Positions 37,401 to 46,300 of a stretch of 64,000 nt of DNA are shown here, piece by piece. Both the position numbers and the translations under genes were made by a program. The notes beneath the pieces were generated by a model. The model did not search any database. It was given only the letters and a program-made list of their open reading frames with translations, and was not told the origin of the DNA. The stretch comes from Flavobacterium circumlabens. Lineage in GTDB: Bacteria > Bacteroidota > Bacteroidia > Flavobacteriales > Flavobacteriaceae. How positions within the stretch are numbered: the stretch's first letter is position 1; each line of letters starts with the position of its first letter. The stretch covers positions 1 through 64,000 of the forward strand of contig NZ_SLWA01000010.1 in the NCBI RefSeq assembly GCF_004345565.1, read 5' to 3'.

Positions 37401-38975
37401 GTGCAGGCTGCTAACCGACATATTATCAATAAATTATTTGTTGAGGTGAATACGCCTTCCAAAGAAAACGCGTATTACCTCAAAGACCATCTGGACACGT
37501 TTCTAAAAGACGAGCTGCTTCCTATTTTAGAAACGTATTTTGATACGCTTGATAAAAAAATGTCCTTCCGCAGTCTTCAGATAGAAAAATTAAACATGGA
37601 TCTTTCTATTGCTGCTGCTTTTGATTTCGAAATTATAAAACTCGAAATTATCAATCAATTTCAAAAACAAATTGAGAAACAAATGGAACAGGGCTTTCCT
37701 GATACGAAACAGTACCAATTCATTGATAATAAAGAAAAAAGCCTCAATGAGTTTTTCTGTTTTTTAGAAACCGGATCCCATTCCTGGTGGGCTGATTCAA
37801 AAAGCAGGTCAAACCTGACAGCAGCTGATCCATTTGAAAAAATGATCAGCGATAAAACGTTTGGCTTCAAATTACGAACTGCACTAGAGAGCCGATCCAT
37901 CAGAATCCGCTTTATAAAACAATTATCGGATGACCAGATTTACACCATTCTAAAAAACACATTTCTTTTAGCATCAGCTCCCGAAGAAACGGCCTCGAAA
38001 AATATCGACAGGATTAAAGCCAATATGACGGCTGTTCTTTCGCAATCTAAGACAGGATTGCATCAGCGAAATCTAATCTGGGATATCATCCTGTCCCAAT
38101 TATTGAAGCATACCGAAAGTAGTATCAAAGAGAAATTACTTCTCCTGATTACTTCTTTTGAAGCTGTTCGAAAATACGAGACAAAATTTGTTTTAGAACA
38201 CCTCAACGCACAAATCAGCAACAGATCTGTTTTAGAAATACTGGGTAATCTTACTCAGGAAATCCTGACGACAACCACCATTCTGGAACAAAAAGCGTTA
38301 GAAATACTTCAAAAAAACAGCAACACACCGTTACAATCCAATTCTAAAACCGATGAAGCTCCGGCGTCCGGTACTCAAAAGGATTTAGAAATGAATTCGG
38401 TATTCAATACTAAAGAAACCCAAGAGGCTGAAATTTTGGATTCTGCTTTATTTTTAAAGGAAGAAATAGTTCCTGAAATTCCTTCCAATCATTATGTAAA
38501 CAATGCGGGACTGATACTGATTCATCCCTTTTTGAAACAGCTTTTTGTGAATTGTGAATTACTGAACAAAGACAATACGATAAAGTATCCGGAAGTTGCA
38601 GCACATCTTTTACATTATATCGCCACAGCGAAAGAACAGGATTATGAAAATGAAATGCTGTTCGAAAAATTATTATGCAACATTCCTCTCAGCCAAACCA
38701 TTAACAGAAACATCATACTGTCTGAAGAATTAAAAAAACATAGTAATGAAATGCTTCGGGCGGCTTTAGACCACTGGCCTGTTATGAAAAACTCCTCTGT
38801 CGCCTTATTACAAAACGAATATTTACAAAGACCCGGGAAAATAATCCTGACCGGAGATAATCCTAAAATCCTTGTCGAAAGAAAAACACAGGACATCCTG
38901 CTGGATAAGATTACCTGGAATTTAGGAATTGTAAAACTGGCATGGAAAAACAAAGTAATTTTTGTGGACTGGTAA
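37401..38975 (+). CDS. eCIS tape measure protein (CIS_TMP family, Pvc14-like)
   Basis: This 524-aa protein has a GTG start directly after the preceding TAG. The conserved N-terminus is HIINKLFVEVNTPSKENAYYLKDHLDTF, and a C-terminal box at about 368-470 reads NNAGLILIHPFLKQLF, EVAAHLLHYIATA and NEMLRAALDHWPVMKNSS. Both match the contractile-injection tape-measure family as I know it. Such proteins set tube length and are needed for assembly. The middle is predicted helical. A short downstream overlap with the next frame is avoided if that gene starts at 38987. Confidence 0.85.
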   Translation: MQAANRHIINKLFVEVNTPSKENAYYLKDHLDTFLKDELLPILETYFDTLDKKMSFRSLQIEKLNMDLSIAAAFDFEIIKLEIINQFQKQIEKQMEQGFPDTKQYQFIDNKEKSLNEFFCFLETGSHSWWADSKSRSNLTAADPFEKMISDKTFGFKLRTALESRSIRIRFIKQLSDDQIYTILKNTFLLASAPEETASKNIDRIKANMTAVLSQSKTGLHQRNLIWDIILSQLLKHTESSIKEKLLLLITSFEAVRKYETKFVLEHLNAQISNRSVLEILGNLTQEILTTTTILEQKALEILQKNSNTPLQSNSKTDEAPASGTQKDLEMNSVFNTKETQEAEILDSALFLKEEIVPEIPSNHYVNNAGLILIHPFLKQLFVNCELLNKDNTIKYPEVAAHLLHYIATAKEQDYENEMLFEKLLCNIPLSQTINRNIILSEELKKHSNEMLRAALDHWPVMKNSSVALLQNEYLQRPGKIILTGDNPKILVERKTQDILLDKITWNLGIVKLAWKNKVIFVDW

Positions 38976-38986
38976 TTTTAAAAAAT

Positions 38987-39556
38987 ATGGATACCGAAGA
39001 AAAAACATTCCTGAAAGAAGATGAAAAAAACATTTTCTATGAGCAGCAACAGGCTCTTAAAAATATTTTTGAAAAACTCGATTTGTCAAAAATTGCGTTT
39101 GTAGGCGGAATTGCAGATTATATCAATCTCCGCAGTTATTATGATATGCCCGTAAATGATATCGATATTATTTATGAAAATGAAGAGGATTTATTGCCTA
39201 TTGAAGAACAGGATGGAATAACAAGGTATTTCAGCAGGTTTTATAATATAAATGTCGGGGAAGTTTTAGTCTCGGAATTCTTTGTCAATAATAAGAATGT
39301 TCACACGGATTATTACAAAAGAATTTTTTCCAAAATACAACTCACGCAATCACCCTTACTGGGCAGAATGGTCTGGCATGCCACTTTTAATGAGATGAAA
39401 GTATTTCATAATACGCAGTTACCGGAAGTAACCTCACAGGCGATGGGTCATAAATACGAGTGGAAAAGGCTTTACAAACACAGTAAAAAGGCTTCGTTAT
39501 ACAACAACATTTCCTATTTAGAAGAAAAGCAGCTGCTCCAAACACTTAAAAAATAA
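38987..39556 (+). CDS. Nucleotidyltransferase-like protein in the eCIS cluster
   Basis: This 189-aa protein uses the ATG at 38987; a start at 38942 would overlap the tape-measure gene by 34 nt. Residues of about 37-63 read FVGGIADYINLRSYYDMPVNDIDIIYE: a GG turn followed by a D-x-D pair, the active-site pattern of pol-beta-type nucleotidyltransferases. The rest is unassigned. It is 4 nt upstream of a glycosyltransferase-like gene, suggesting a modification pair. Activity is inferred from the motif alone. Confidence 0.5.
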   Translation: MDTEEKTFLKEDEKNIFYEQQQALKNIFEKLDLSKIAFVGGIADYINLRSYYDMPVNDIDIIYENEEDLLPIEEQDGITRYFSRFYNINVGEVLVSEFFVNNKNVHTDYYKRIFSKIQLTQSPLLGRMVWHATFNEMKVFHNTQLPEVTSQAMGHKYEWKRLYKHSKKASLYNNISYLEEKQLLQTLKK

Positions 39557-39560
39557 TTTT

Positions 39561-40436
39561 ATGAAAGAAGAACCAAGAATTATATACAGTCTGGATGCTT
39601 TTCCGCTGATCAATAACCGCTGGCAGATGGGCAATAAACTGAAGGAAACCATCTACATGACGGCTTTGAGTGTTTTATACAGTCATCTTTGGTACAAGGA
39701 CATTGAACTTTATGCAGATGAAACGGCTTATAAATTTTTATACATGCTGCCCTGCAGAGTTACCAGAGTGAGTAATGAAAAAAATAAGGAACTCTGGATG
39801 AAATCTAAAATTCATGCCATCGAAAAACAGACCAGACCATTCGTTCATCTGGATACGGATGTATTTATAAAAAGAAAAATCGATTTTAGTTTCGATAGTA
39901 TTATCCTGGAACGAAAAGAATGCGGATATGAAATGCACTATAAAAAACAAATTGATTTTTTTAACCAATATACGCAGCATTTACCCTATTGGCATTCCAA
40001 TTTAGGACACTCGTATAGTTGTGGAGTACTGGGTTTTAATGATCTCACGCTTTGCAGGAAATTTGTAAACGCCTACTATGAGCTGGAAGAAATTTTTACA
40101 GCACATCGCGAAGAATTTACTCCCTTAAAAGAACAAGGATTTGAACCATGTATTGTAATCGAACAATACAATCTCGCTTCTATATTAGACCATAATAACA
40201 TTACACCTACACTACTTCTGAAAGGAAGAAACATAATGGAGCAAAGCGTCTATGCCAATGAAATGGGGTATAGCCATCTCTTCGGCATTAAAAAGTACAA
40301 AAAAGACATTACAGACGAAATTGAACACCGACTGTTTAAAATATTTCCGTACTGGTATGCCCAAATAAAGATTGAATTAGAAAAACATCAGATCATCCCG
40401 AAAGAAGAAGCTAACGCTAAAACTATGGTAGCATAG
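39561..40436 (+). CDS. Glycosyltransferase-like protein (DUF6734-like) in the eCIS cluster
   Basis: This 291-aa soluble protein has residues of about 90-105 reading TRPFVHLDTDVFIKRK, with a D-x-D motif where GT-A glycosyltransferases bind metal and nucleotide-sugar. A later SYSCGVLGFNDL resembles the acceptor-side region of the same fold. I recall a similar pattern in DUF6734 proteins, but the family call is tentative. Next to a nucleotidyltransferase-like gene and before the cargo genes, it may modify a particle component or cargo (inference). Confidence 0.5.
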   Translation: MKEEPRIIYSLDAFPLINNRWQMGNKLKETIYMTALSVLYSHLWYKDIELYADETAYKFLYMLPCRVTRVSNEKNKELWMKSKIHAIEKQTRPFVHLDTDVFIKRKIDFSFDSIILERKECGYEMHYKKQIDFFNQYTQHLPYWHSNLGHSYSCGVLGFNDLTLCRKFVNAYYELEEIFTAHREEFTPLKEQGFEPCIVIEQYNLASILDHNNITPTLLLKGRNIMEQSVYANEMGYSHLFGIKKYKKDITDEIEHRLFKIFPYWYAQIKIELEKHQIIPKEEANAKTMVA

Positions 40437-40512
40437 GTTGTTTGAGAAAAAATTAACCCCGTTGAGGTTAACAAGAATACTTATTTGTTTCAAATTGTAA
40501 AACCATAAAGTT

Positions 40513-42756
40513 ATGAGAACTTTAGAAAATAAAAAGCCGGACAATCACACCTCATCTCCTTTTTTTGGACCCAAAATCCAAAAAAAACTAACGACTGGTA
40601 CCGTGGGAGACAAATATGAGGTAGAAGCAGATAATGTTGCCGATAAGGTAGTGAACAAACAAAAAGGTGGCGGATTAATACAATCCAAAGGAGAAGGCGT
40701 ACAGAAAAAACCAATTTCCGAAACTATATCCACCGTTCAGAAACAAGATTTAGAGAAAGAAAAACCGGTACAGAAAAAAGGCAAGGAAAAAGAGGAAGAC
40801 AAAAAGAAAGTACAAAAAAAGGCCGATAAGGAAGAGGACAAAAAAGTACAAAAAAAGGGCAAGGAAAAAGAAGACGATAAAAAGAAAATTCAAAAGAAGG
40901 CGGATAAAGACGAAGATAAAAAAGCACAAAAAAAGGGTAAGGAAAAAGAGGACGATAAAAAGAAAATACAAAAGAAAGCAGATAAAGACGAAGATAAAAA
41001 GATACAAAAAAAAGGCAAAGAAAAAGAAGAAGATAAAAAGAAGCCTGTTCAGAAAAAATCAAATACTGGTGAATCTACTGTAAATGACACCAAAATAGAA
41101 AACAATCTAAAAAGCAGTAAAGGCGGCGGATCACCTCTTGTTAAAGGGGTAAAAAGCGAAATGGAATCCGGTTTCGGAACCGATTTCAGTCAGGTTCGCA
41201 TCCATACCGACAGCAATGCCATGCAAATGAGTCAGGACTTAGGTGCTCAGGCTTTTACGAACGGAAATGATATTTATTTTAACTCCGGAAAATACGATGC
41301 CGACAGCAAACAAGGCAAACATTTGCTCGCACATGAGCTTACCCATACCGTACAACAAGGTTCTAATGTTCAAAAGAAAGAACAGACTCCAATACAAAGA
41401 AGCTGGCTTGGCGATGCCTGGGACAGCGCAACAGATACCGTAAGTGACGGCTGGGATGCGGCAACCGGAGCCGTTTCGGAGGCAGCCTCCGGTTTTGCCG
41501 ATACTGTAAGTGAAGGCTGGAATGCCGCAACCGGGGCAGCTTCGGAGGCGGTCTCTGGTTTTGCCAGTGATGTAAGCGCGGCCTGGGATACGGCTACTAC
41601 TTACCTCGGAGATCAGGCGACTGCTGTCTGGGAGGGTATGAAATCCTTAGGAAGCGATGCGCTCAATTGGTTATCGGGTGCGGCCTCTTATGTCTGGGAC
41701 GGAATTAAGTGGTTTGGAAGTAAAGCCTGGGAGATCATTAAAGTGATTGGTACTGTTTTATGGGAAAAACTATGTCTTCTGGGCAACAATGTCTGGTCCT
41801 TCATTTCTAATATTCCATCCCGATTATGGAGAATACTTGTTCATGGCTGGGACGCAATAACTGGCGTATTAGGCTGGGCCTGGGACGGACTGAGTGCTGC
41901 CGCCGGACATTTATGGGAAGGTGTAAAAGGTGTCTTTAGCTGGTTGGGAAGCGGTATATCGGGAGCAGCAAACTGGATCTTAGAGGGTGTAGCTGCCGGG
42001 TATGACTGGGCTGTCGATTTTATTACGGCACCAAGCCTGTCCAAACTCTGGAATGCCTTAACAGGAACTTTGGGCTGGCTAGGGAAAGGTATTTCCGGCT
42101 TTGCCCAATGGGGCTGGAACGGTATCGTTGGCGCAGCAGTCTGGGCATGGCAGGGAATAAAAGGTTTTGCCTCCTGGATATGGGACGGCGTGTTGGGCGG
42201 ACTTACCTGGGCAGGAAAACTTTTATTATACATTATCGATTTACTTGGAATCTTTGAAATATTACAGCTGATATGGGGACTGATCTTCAGAATGCGAAAA
42301 TTAACCGATGTAGAAATAAATGCTTCGCTGCAAGTTCATCCGGCAGGAATGATTCCGTACGATCAGGTCTATGTAGATGAAGGTTCTCTGGTAGCGTACA
42401 TTTCCGGTTATTTTTCCGGAGGAGGCTACAGAGCCGTAACCACAGCGCATATCATTCATGCGGCACCGGGAGAAGACACCGCAACCATGGTTCACGAATT
42501 GTCACATGTGGCACAATATGAGCACGCAGGATCGGTATACATGGCGCAGGCGATACATGCACAGGCTTTTGGCGAAGGTTACAATTATATGAATAGTGAC
42601 GGAACCTTTAAACATGCCCATTTTAATGAATTCAACAGAGAACAGCAGGCCTCCATATGTGAAGATTATTACAAATCCCTAAATGGCGGAGGAGGACGTG
42701 CTTCCGGTGCTGCGCTGCAGCCCTTTATAAATGAAATGAGAAGTGGTCAATTTTAA
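40513..42756 (+). CDS. DUF4157 eCIS cargo protein with two HExxH motifs
   Basis: This 747-aa protein has an N-terminal cargo-type motif (about 17-48: FFGPKIQKKL, then DKYEVEADNVADKV) and three 26-residue Lys/Glu-rich tandem repeats (about 88-178). The DUF4157 (eCIS core) domain follows, with GSPLVKGVKSEMESGFG and HELTH at 274-278. A Trp-rich amphipathic region (297-580) has Trp about every eleven residues, and a C-terminal domain carries a second zinc-protease-type motif HELSH at 661-665 followed by VAQYEHAG. DUF4157 marks eCIS-associated toxins and cargo. The two metallopeptidase-like motifs and the membrane-active-looking middle suggest an effector. There is no signal peptide. Confidence 0.8.
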   Translation: MRTLENKKPDNHTSSPFFGPKIQKKLTTGTVGDKYEVEADNVADKVVNKQKGGGLIQSKGEGVQKKPISETISTVQKQDLEKEKPVQKKGKEKEEDKKKVQKKADKEEDKKVQKKGKEKEDDKKKIQKKADKDEDKKAQKKGKEKEDDKKKIQKKADKDEDKKIQKKGKEKEEDKKKPVQKKSNTGESTVNDTKIENNLKSSKGGGSPLVKGVKSEMESGFGTDFSQVRIHTDSNAMQMSQDLGAQAFTNGNDIYFNSGKYDADSKQGKHLLAHELTHTVQQGSNVQKKEQTPIQRSWLGDAWDSATDTVSDGWDAATGAVSEAASGFADTVSEGWNAATGAASEAVSGFASDVSAAWDTATTYLGDQATAVWEGMKSLGSDALNWLSGAASYVWDGIKWFGSKAWEIIKVIGTVLWEKLCLLGNNVWSFISNIPSRLWRILVHGWDAITGVLGWAWDGLSAAAGHLWEGVKGVFSWLGSGISGAANWILEGVAAGYDWAVDFITAPSLSKLWNALTGTLGWLGKGISGFAQWGWNGIVGAAVWAWQGIKGFASWIWDGVLGGLTWAGKLLLYIIDLLGIFEILQLIWGLIFRMRKLTDVEINASLQVHPAGMIPYDQVYVDEGSLVAYISGYFSGGGYRAVTTAHIIHAAPGEDTATMVHELSHVAQYEHAGSVYMAQAIHAQAFGEGYNYMNSDGTFKHAHFNEFNREQQASICEDYYKSLNGGGGRASGAALQPFINEMRSGQF
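40774..41046 (+). repeat. 78-bp coding tandem repeat
   Basis: About three and a half copies of a 26-codon unit (KKGKEKEDDKKKIQ + KKADKDEDKKIQ) lie inside the DUF4157 gene. The copies vary slightly at the DNA level, and such repeats can change number by slippage or recombination. Confidence 0.8.
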
Positions 42757-42769
42757 AAATTCAGCAATT

Positions 42770-43375
42770 ATGAAATTAGTAATTCTAAATTTCAATAAGA
42801 ATAAATTCCAAATTCCAATTTTAAAACAAGCCGATCAATTGGAATTTAAAAATTGGGAGTTTAAAATTTTGGGATTTGCAACTGTTTTCTGTTTGATGTG
42901 TTGCTTTTTACTGGGATGTGACACGATTTATAAAAACAACTCAAACCCTTTATCCATAAAAGCTGATTCGTCCCTGTCACAATCGCTTAGAGTTGAAGGT
43001 GTGTTAGCTGTTTTTCCTAGTTTAAAAGAAGTACATATCAATACTAAGAACAGCAAAATTTTAAAAGAGGAAATTCTGGTTCTTATTTTTCATGATAAAA
43101 AAGAGCTGTTGGCCTTTAGAAATAAAATAAGCCGGGAAAGTAACCAATCGATAGAGACTGTAAAATCAAAAATTGACACTCAAAAAGAAAATTATGCCAT
43201 AGTTCCGGCGACCAGTACGAGTCCGTATGTTTTGTCTTTAAGTAACATAACGGTATTTAAAGAAGGATTGTGGATTGTTTTTTATTCGGAAACCAGTCAG
43301 GACGTAGAAACCTTTTTAGAATTTAAGAGAATAGGAGTTAATGAAATTCCAAAAACAAGTATAATTCCAATTTAA
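42770..43375 (+). CDS. Putative lipoprotein between two eCIS cargo genes
   Basis: Reading from the ATG at 42770 gives 201 aa with a lipobox CFLLGC whose Cys is residue 50. That is an unusually long N-region. A TTG at about 42869 would give a 17-residue leader instead. The DNA for residues of about 3-33 is A+T-rich and repeats TTCCAAATTCCAA / TTGGAATTT words, so the long N-terminus may be an inserted intergenic repeat. The mature part (LIFHDKKELLAFRNKI, IVPATSTSPYVLSLSN) has no known family. A lipoprotein in this cluster could serve the envelope, release or self-protection (speculative). Confidence 0.5.
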   Translation: MKLVILNFNKNKFQIPILKQADQLEFKNWEFKILGFATVFCLMCCFLLGCDTIYKNNSNPLSIKADSSLSQSLRVEGVLAVFPSLKEVHINTKNSKILKEEILVLIFHDKKELLAFRNKISRESNQSIETVKSKIDTQKENYAIVPATSTSPYVLSLSNITVFKEGLWIVFYSETSQDVETFLEFKRIGVNEIPKTSIIPI

Positions 43376-43387
43376 TATTGATAAAGA

Positions 43388-46300
43388 ATGTCATCCTTTT
43401 CACCCAAAACAAAAGCAAGTTCTCCGCACTCCTCCTCTCATCAGGATAAGGGGCCGGACGCTTTTTTTGGGGTACAGGCAAAATTAAATATCGGAAAATC
43501 CAACGACAAACATGAGGCCGAGGCAGACCGGGTAGCAGACCATGTAATCGCCAATAAAAAAACGGCAAATATGGAAACCTTCTTTTCCCCTTCATCAGTA
43601 GTACAAAAGAAACTGGCCGAAGAGGTACAAAAACAAGAAGATCAAAACCAGGAAATTCAGCAAAAAACAGTAGCCGAAACCATCACTCCGGTGGTCCAGC
43701 TAAAAGAGAATCCAATCCAGAACAAGCTGGATGCTAAAAAACCGGAAAAGCGTGAAATCAATAAAGATTTTTCTAAACCAAAAACAGTAATTCAGAATAA
43801 ACCTGAAAATAAGGTTCAGCAAAAAGAAGAGCCGCCACAAAACAAAAAGGAAGTCAAAAAAACAGAAACGGTTCCCACAAAAAAAGTGGAACTTAAACCT
43901 GAAATCCAGACTAAAACGGAAGAAGAGGTTCAGAAAAAAGACGAAAAATCCAAAGAAGAAAAAAAGACAGAAATACAGCAAAAGCCATTGGCAGAAACTG
44001 TAACTCCGCCCGTAGTACAGCCAAAAGCAGAAAACAGCACTAATACTGTAGCCGCTAAAGCAGTGATCCAGCCAAAACCGGAAAAAGAAATCCAGGCCAA
44101 AGAAGAAGAGGAAATCCAGGCTAAAGACGACGAAAAAGAACTTCAGATGAGCGCGGGTGCAGATGCCAATCCTTCTGACACTTCTAATCTTGAAAATACT
44201 TTAAACAGCAGTAAAGGCGGTGGTTCTCCCCTGTCCGGAAAAGTAAAAACCGAAATGGAATCCGGTATTGGAGCCGATTTCAGCAATGTCCGCATTCACA
44301 ATGACTCCGCCGCCGTTCAGATGAACAAGCAATTGGGCGCGCAAGCCTTTGCCACCGGAAACAATATTTATTTTAACGAAGGAAAATACAATCCCAACTC
44401 ACAATCGGGCAAGCACCTGCTTGCGCACGAATTAACCCATACGGTTCAGCAAGGGGCAGCCATCAGAAAAAAACCAGAGCCGACGATCTCCCCTGCTCCC
44501 GAAATGATTCAGGGTTCGTTCCTGGATTTAGTTCCCGACTGGATCATCAATGAAGCACGACACATTCCCGGTTACACGCTTTTCACCGTTATTATCGGTT
44601 ATGATCCCTTACGCGAGGTGGATGTAGAACGAACCCCTATTAACCTGGTAGAAGGATTAATGGGACTTGTTCCTTTTGGAACAGCCATATTCGACAAACT
44701 TCAGGAATATGGAATACTGCAGCAGGTTTTTGACTGGGTTGAAGGAAAATTAGGCGAACTCGGATTAACCATCGACAGTATTTTAGATCTGGTTGAAAAA
44801 GTCTGGGACGAAGTATCCTTTCCTTACACCGATATCATTGATTTGGTTACTGAAAAATTCAACGAATTAGTGAACAGAATAACTTCTTTTGTAAGCGCCA
44901 CGGTAGATCAGGTAATTACCTGGATAAAAGAAGCATTGATTGGTGTGGCAGAACCTATACTGGCAGAAAACAAAGCCTGGTCATTAATCAAAAAAATAAT
45001 CAAATACGATCCGTTACGAGACGAAGAAGTAAATGCCACAACGGTAGAAATATTAGAAGATTTCTTAATCCTGATCGACAAGCAAACCGAACTGGAACAA
45101 ATGCGTGAAAAAGGCACGCTTCAAAAAACGGCCGACTGGCTGGACACTCAGGTCGGAACTTTCACTTCGTTGTTAGGCGAACTTCGCGGGCTCATCACTT
45201 CAGCCTGGGATGCCATTCAGCCTTCCAATCTGGCCAACATTGCCGATAATCTTTCGACACTTGCAGCTCAGGCGGGAGGATTCCTGCAAAGAGTTTGGGA
45301 TTTTGCCTCAGGCGTGGCACTCAAAGTATTGGAACTTGTAAAAGAGTCCTTATTAGGATGGCTGTCTTCTCAGGCGGCAACCGTAAGAGGTTACTCCCTT
45401 GTAAAAGTAATTATAGGACGGGATCCTTTCACCAACGAAACGGTTGAGCGATCCATTCCAAATCTCATCAGAGGTTTTATGAGCCTGATGGACGGTGGCG
45501 AAGAACAATATGCCCAAATGGTTGAAACGGGCGCCATAGCCCGAATTGCAGGCGAGATTGAAGCAGCTGTTGCGACTTTAAACATGACACCTGCCGCTAT
45601 TATTCAGCTCTTTACCGATCTGTGGAACTCGTTTACAATCGATGATCTTATTCATCCTCTTGATGCCTTTGTTCGTATTATTGAAAAATTCGGAGAACCT
45701 ATCGGACGCCTTATTGCTTTTGTGGCAGAAATCGTGCGAATTGTGATTGTGGCCATACTCGAGATCATGAATTTCCCGTTCGACCTCATCGGAAATATCA
45801 TAACCCGGGCCATGCAGGCAATCGATGACATCAAAAAAGATCCGATTGGTTTCCTTAAAAATATACTGCGTGCCATCAAACAGGGATTTGTTCAGTTCTT
45901 TGACAATATTGTAACCCATTTAATCGACGGTGTTACAGGCTGGTTAATGAGTGAATTGAAAGATGCCAATATTCCTGTTTTAACCGATTTTACTTTAAAA
46001 GGGGTGATTTCATGGGTACTTGAAGTGCTGGGAATCTCCATGGAAAAAATATGGGAGAAACTGGCTGCCCATCCCAGAATTGGTCCTGCCCGTGTAGCCC
46101 GAATCCGTGGAATGATCAATACGCTTGAAGGCATCTGGACCTTCATCAAAGATGTTCAGGAACGCGGTATGGCGGCGATTTGGGATAAAATTCAGGAACA
46201 GCTCAGTAATTTATGGAATACCGTTCTTGATGCCGTGAAAAACTTTATCATGGAACGCATCGTCAACCGCATCACTGCGCGACTGCTGAGCATGTTAGAC

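Noticed and set aside
40452..40472. TTAACC/GGTTAA inverted repeat before the first cargo gene as a terminator
   Set aside because: The stem is only about six pairs and no T tract follows.
40724..41062. Minus-strand frames encoding Phe/Leu-rich hydrophobic proteins
   Set aside because: They are the reverse complement of the Lys/Glu-rich repeats of the DUF4157 gene; an artefact of repeat composition.
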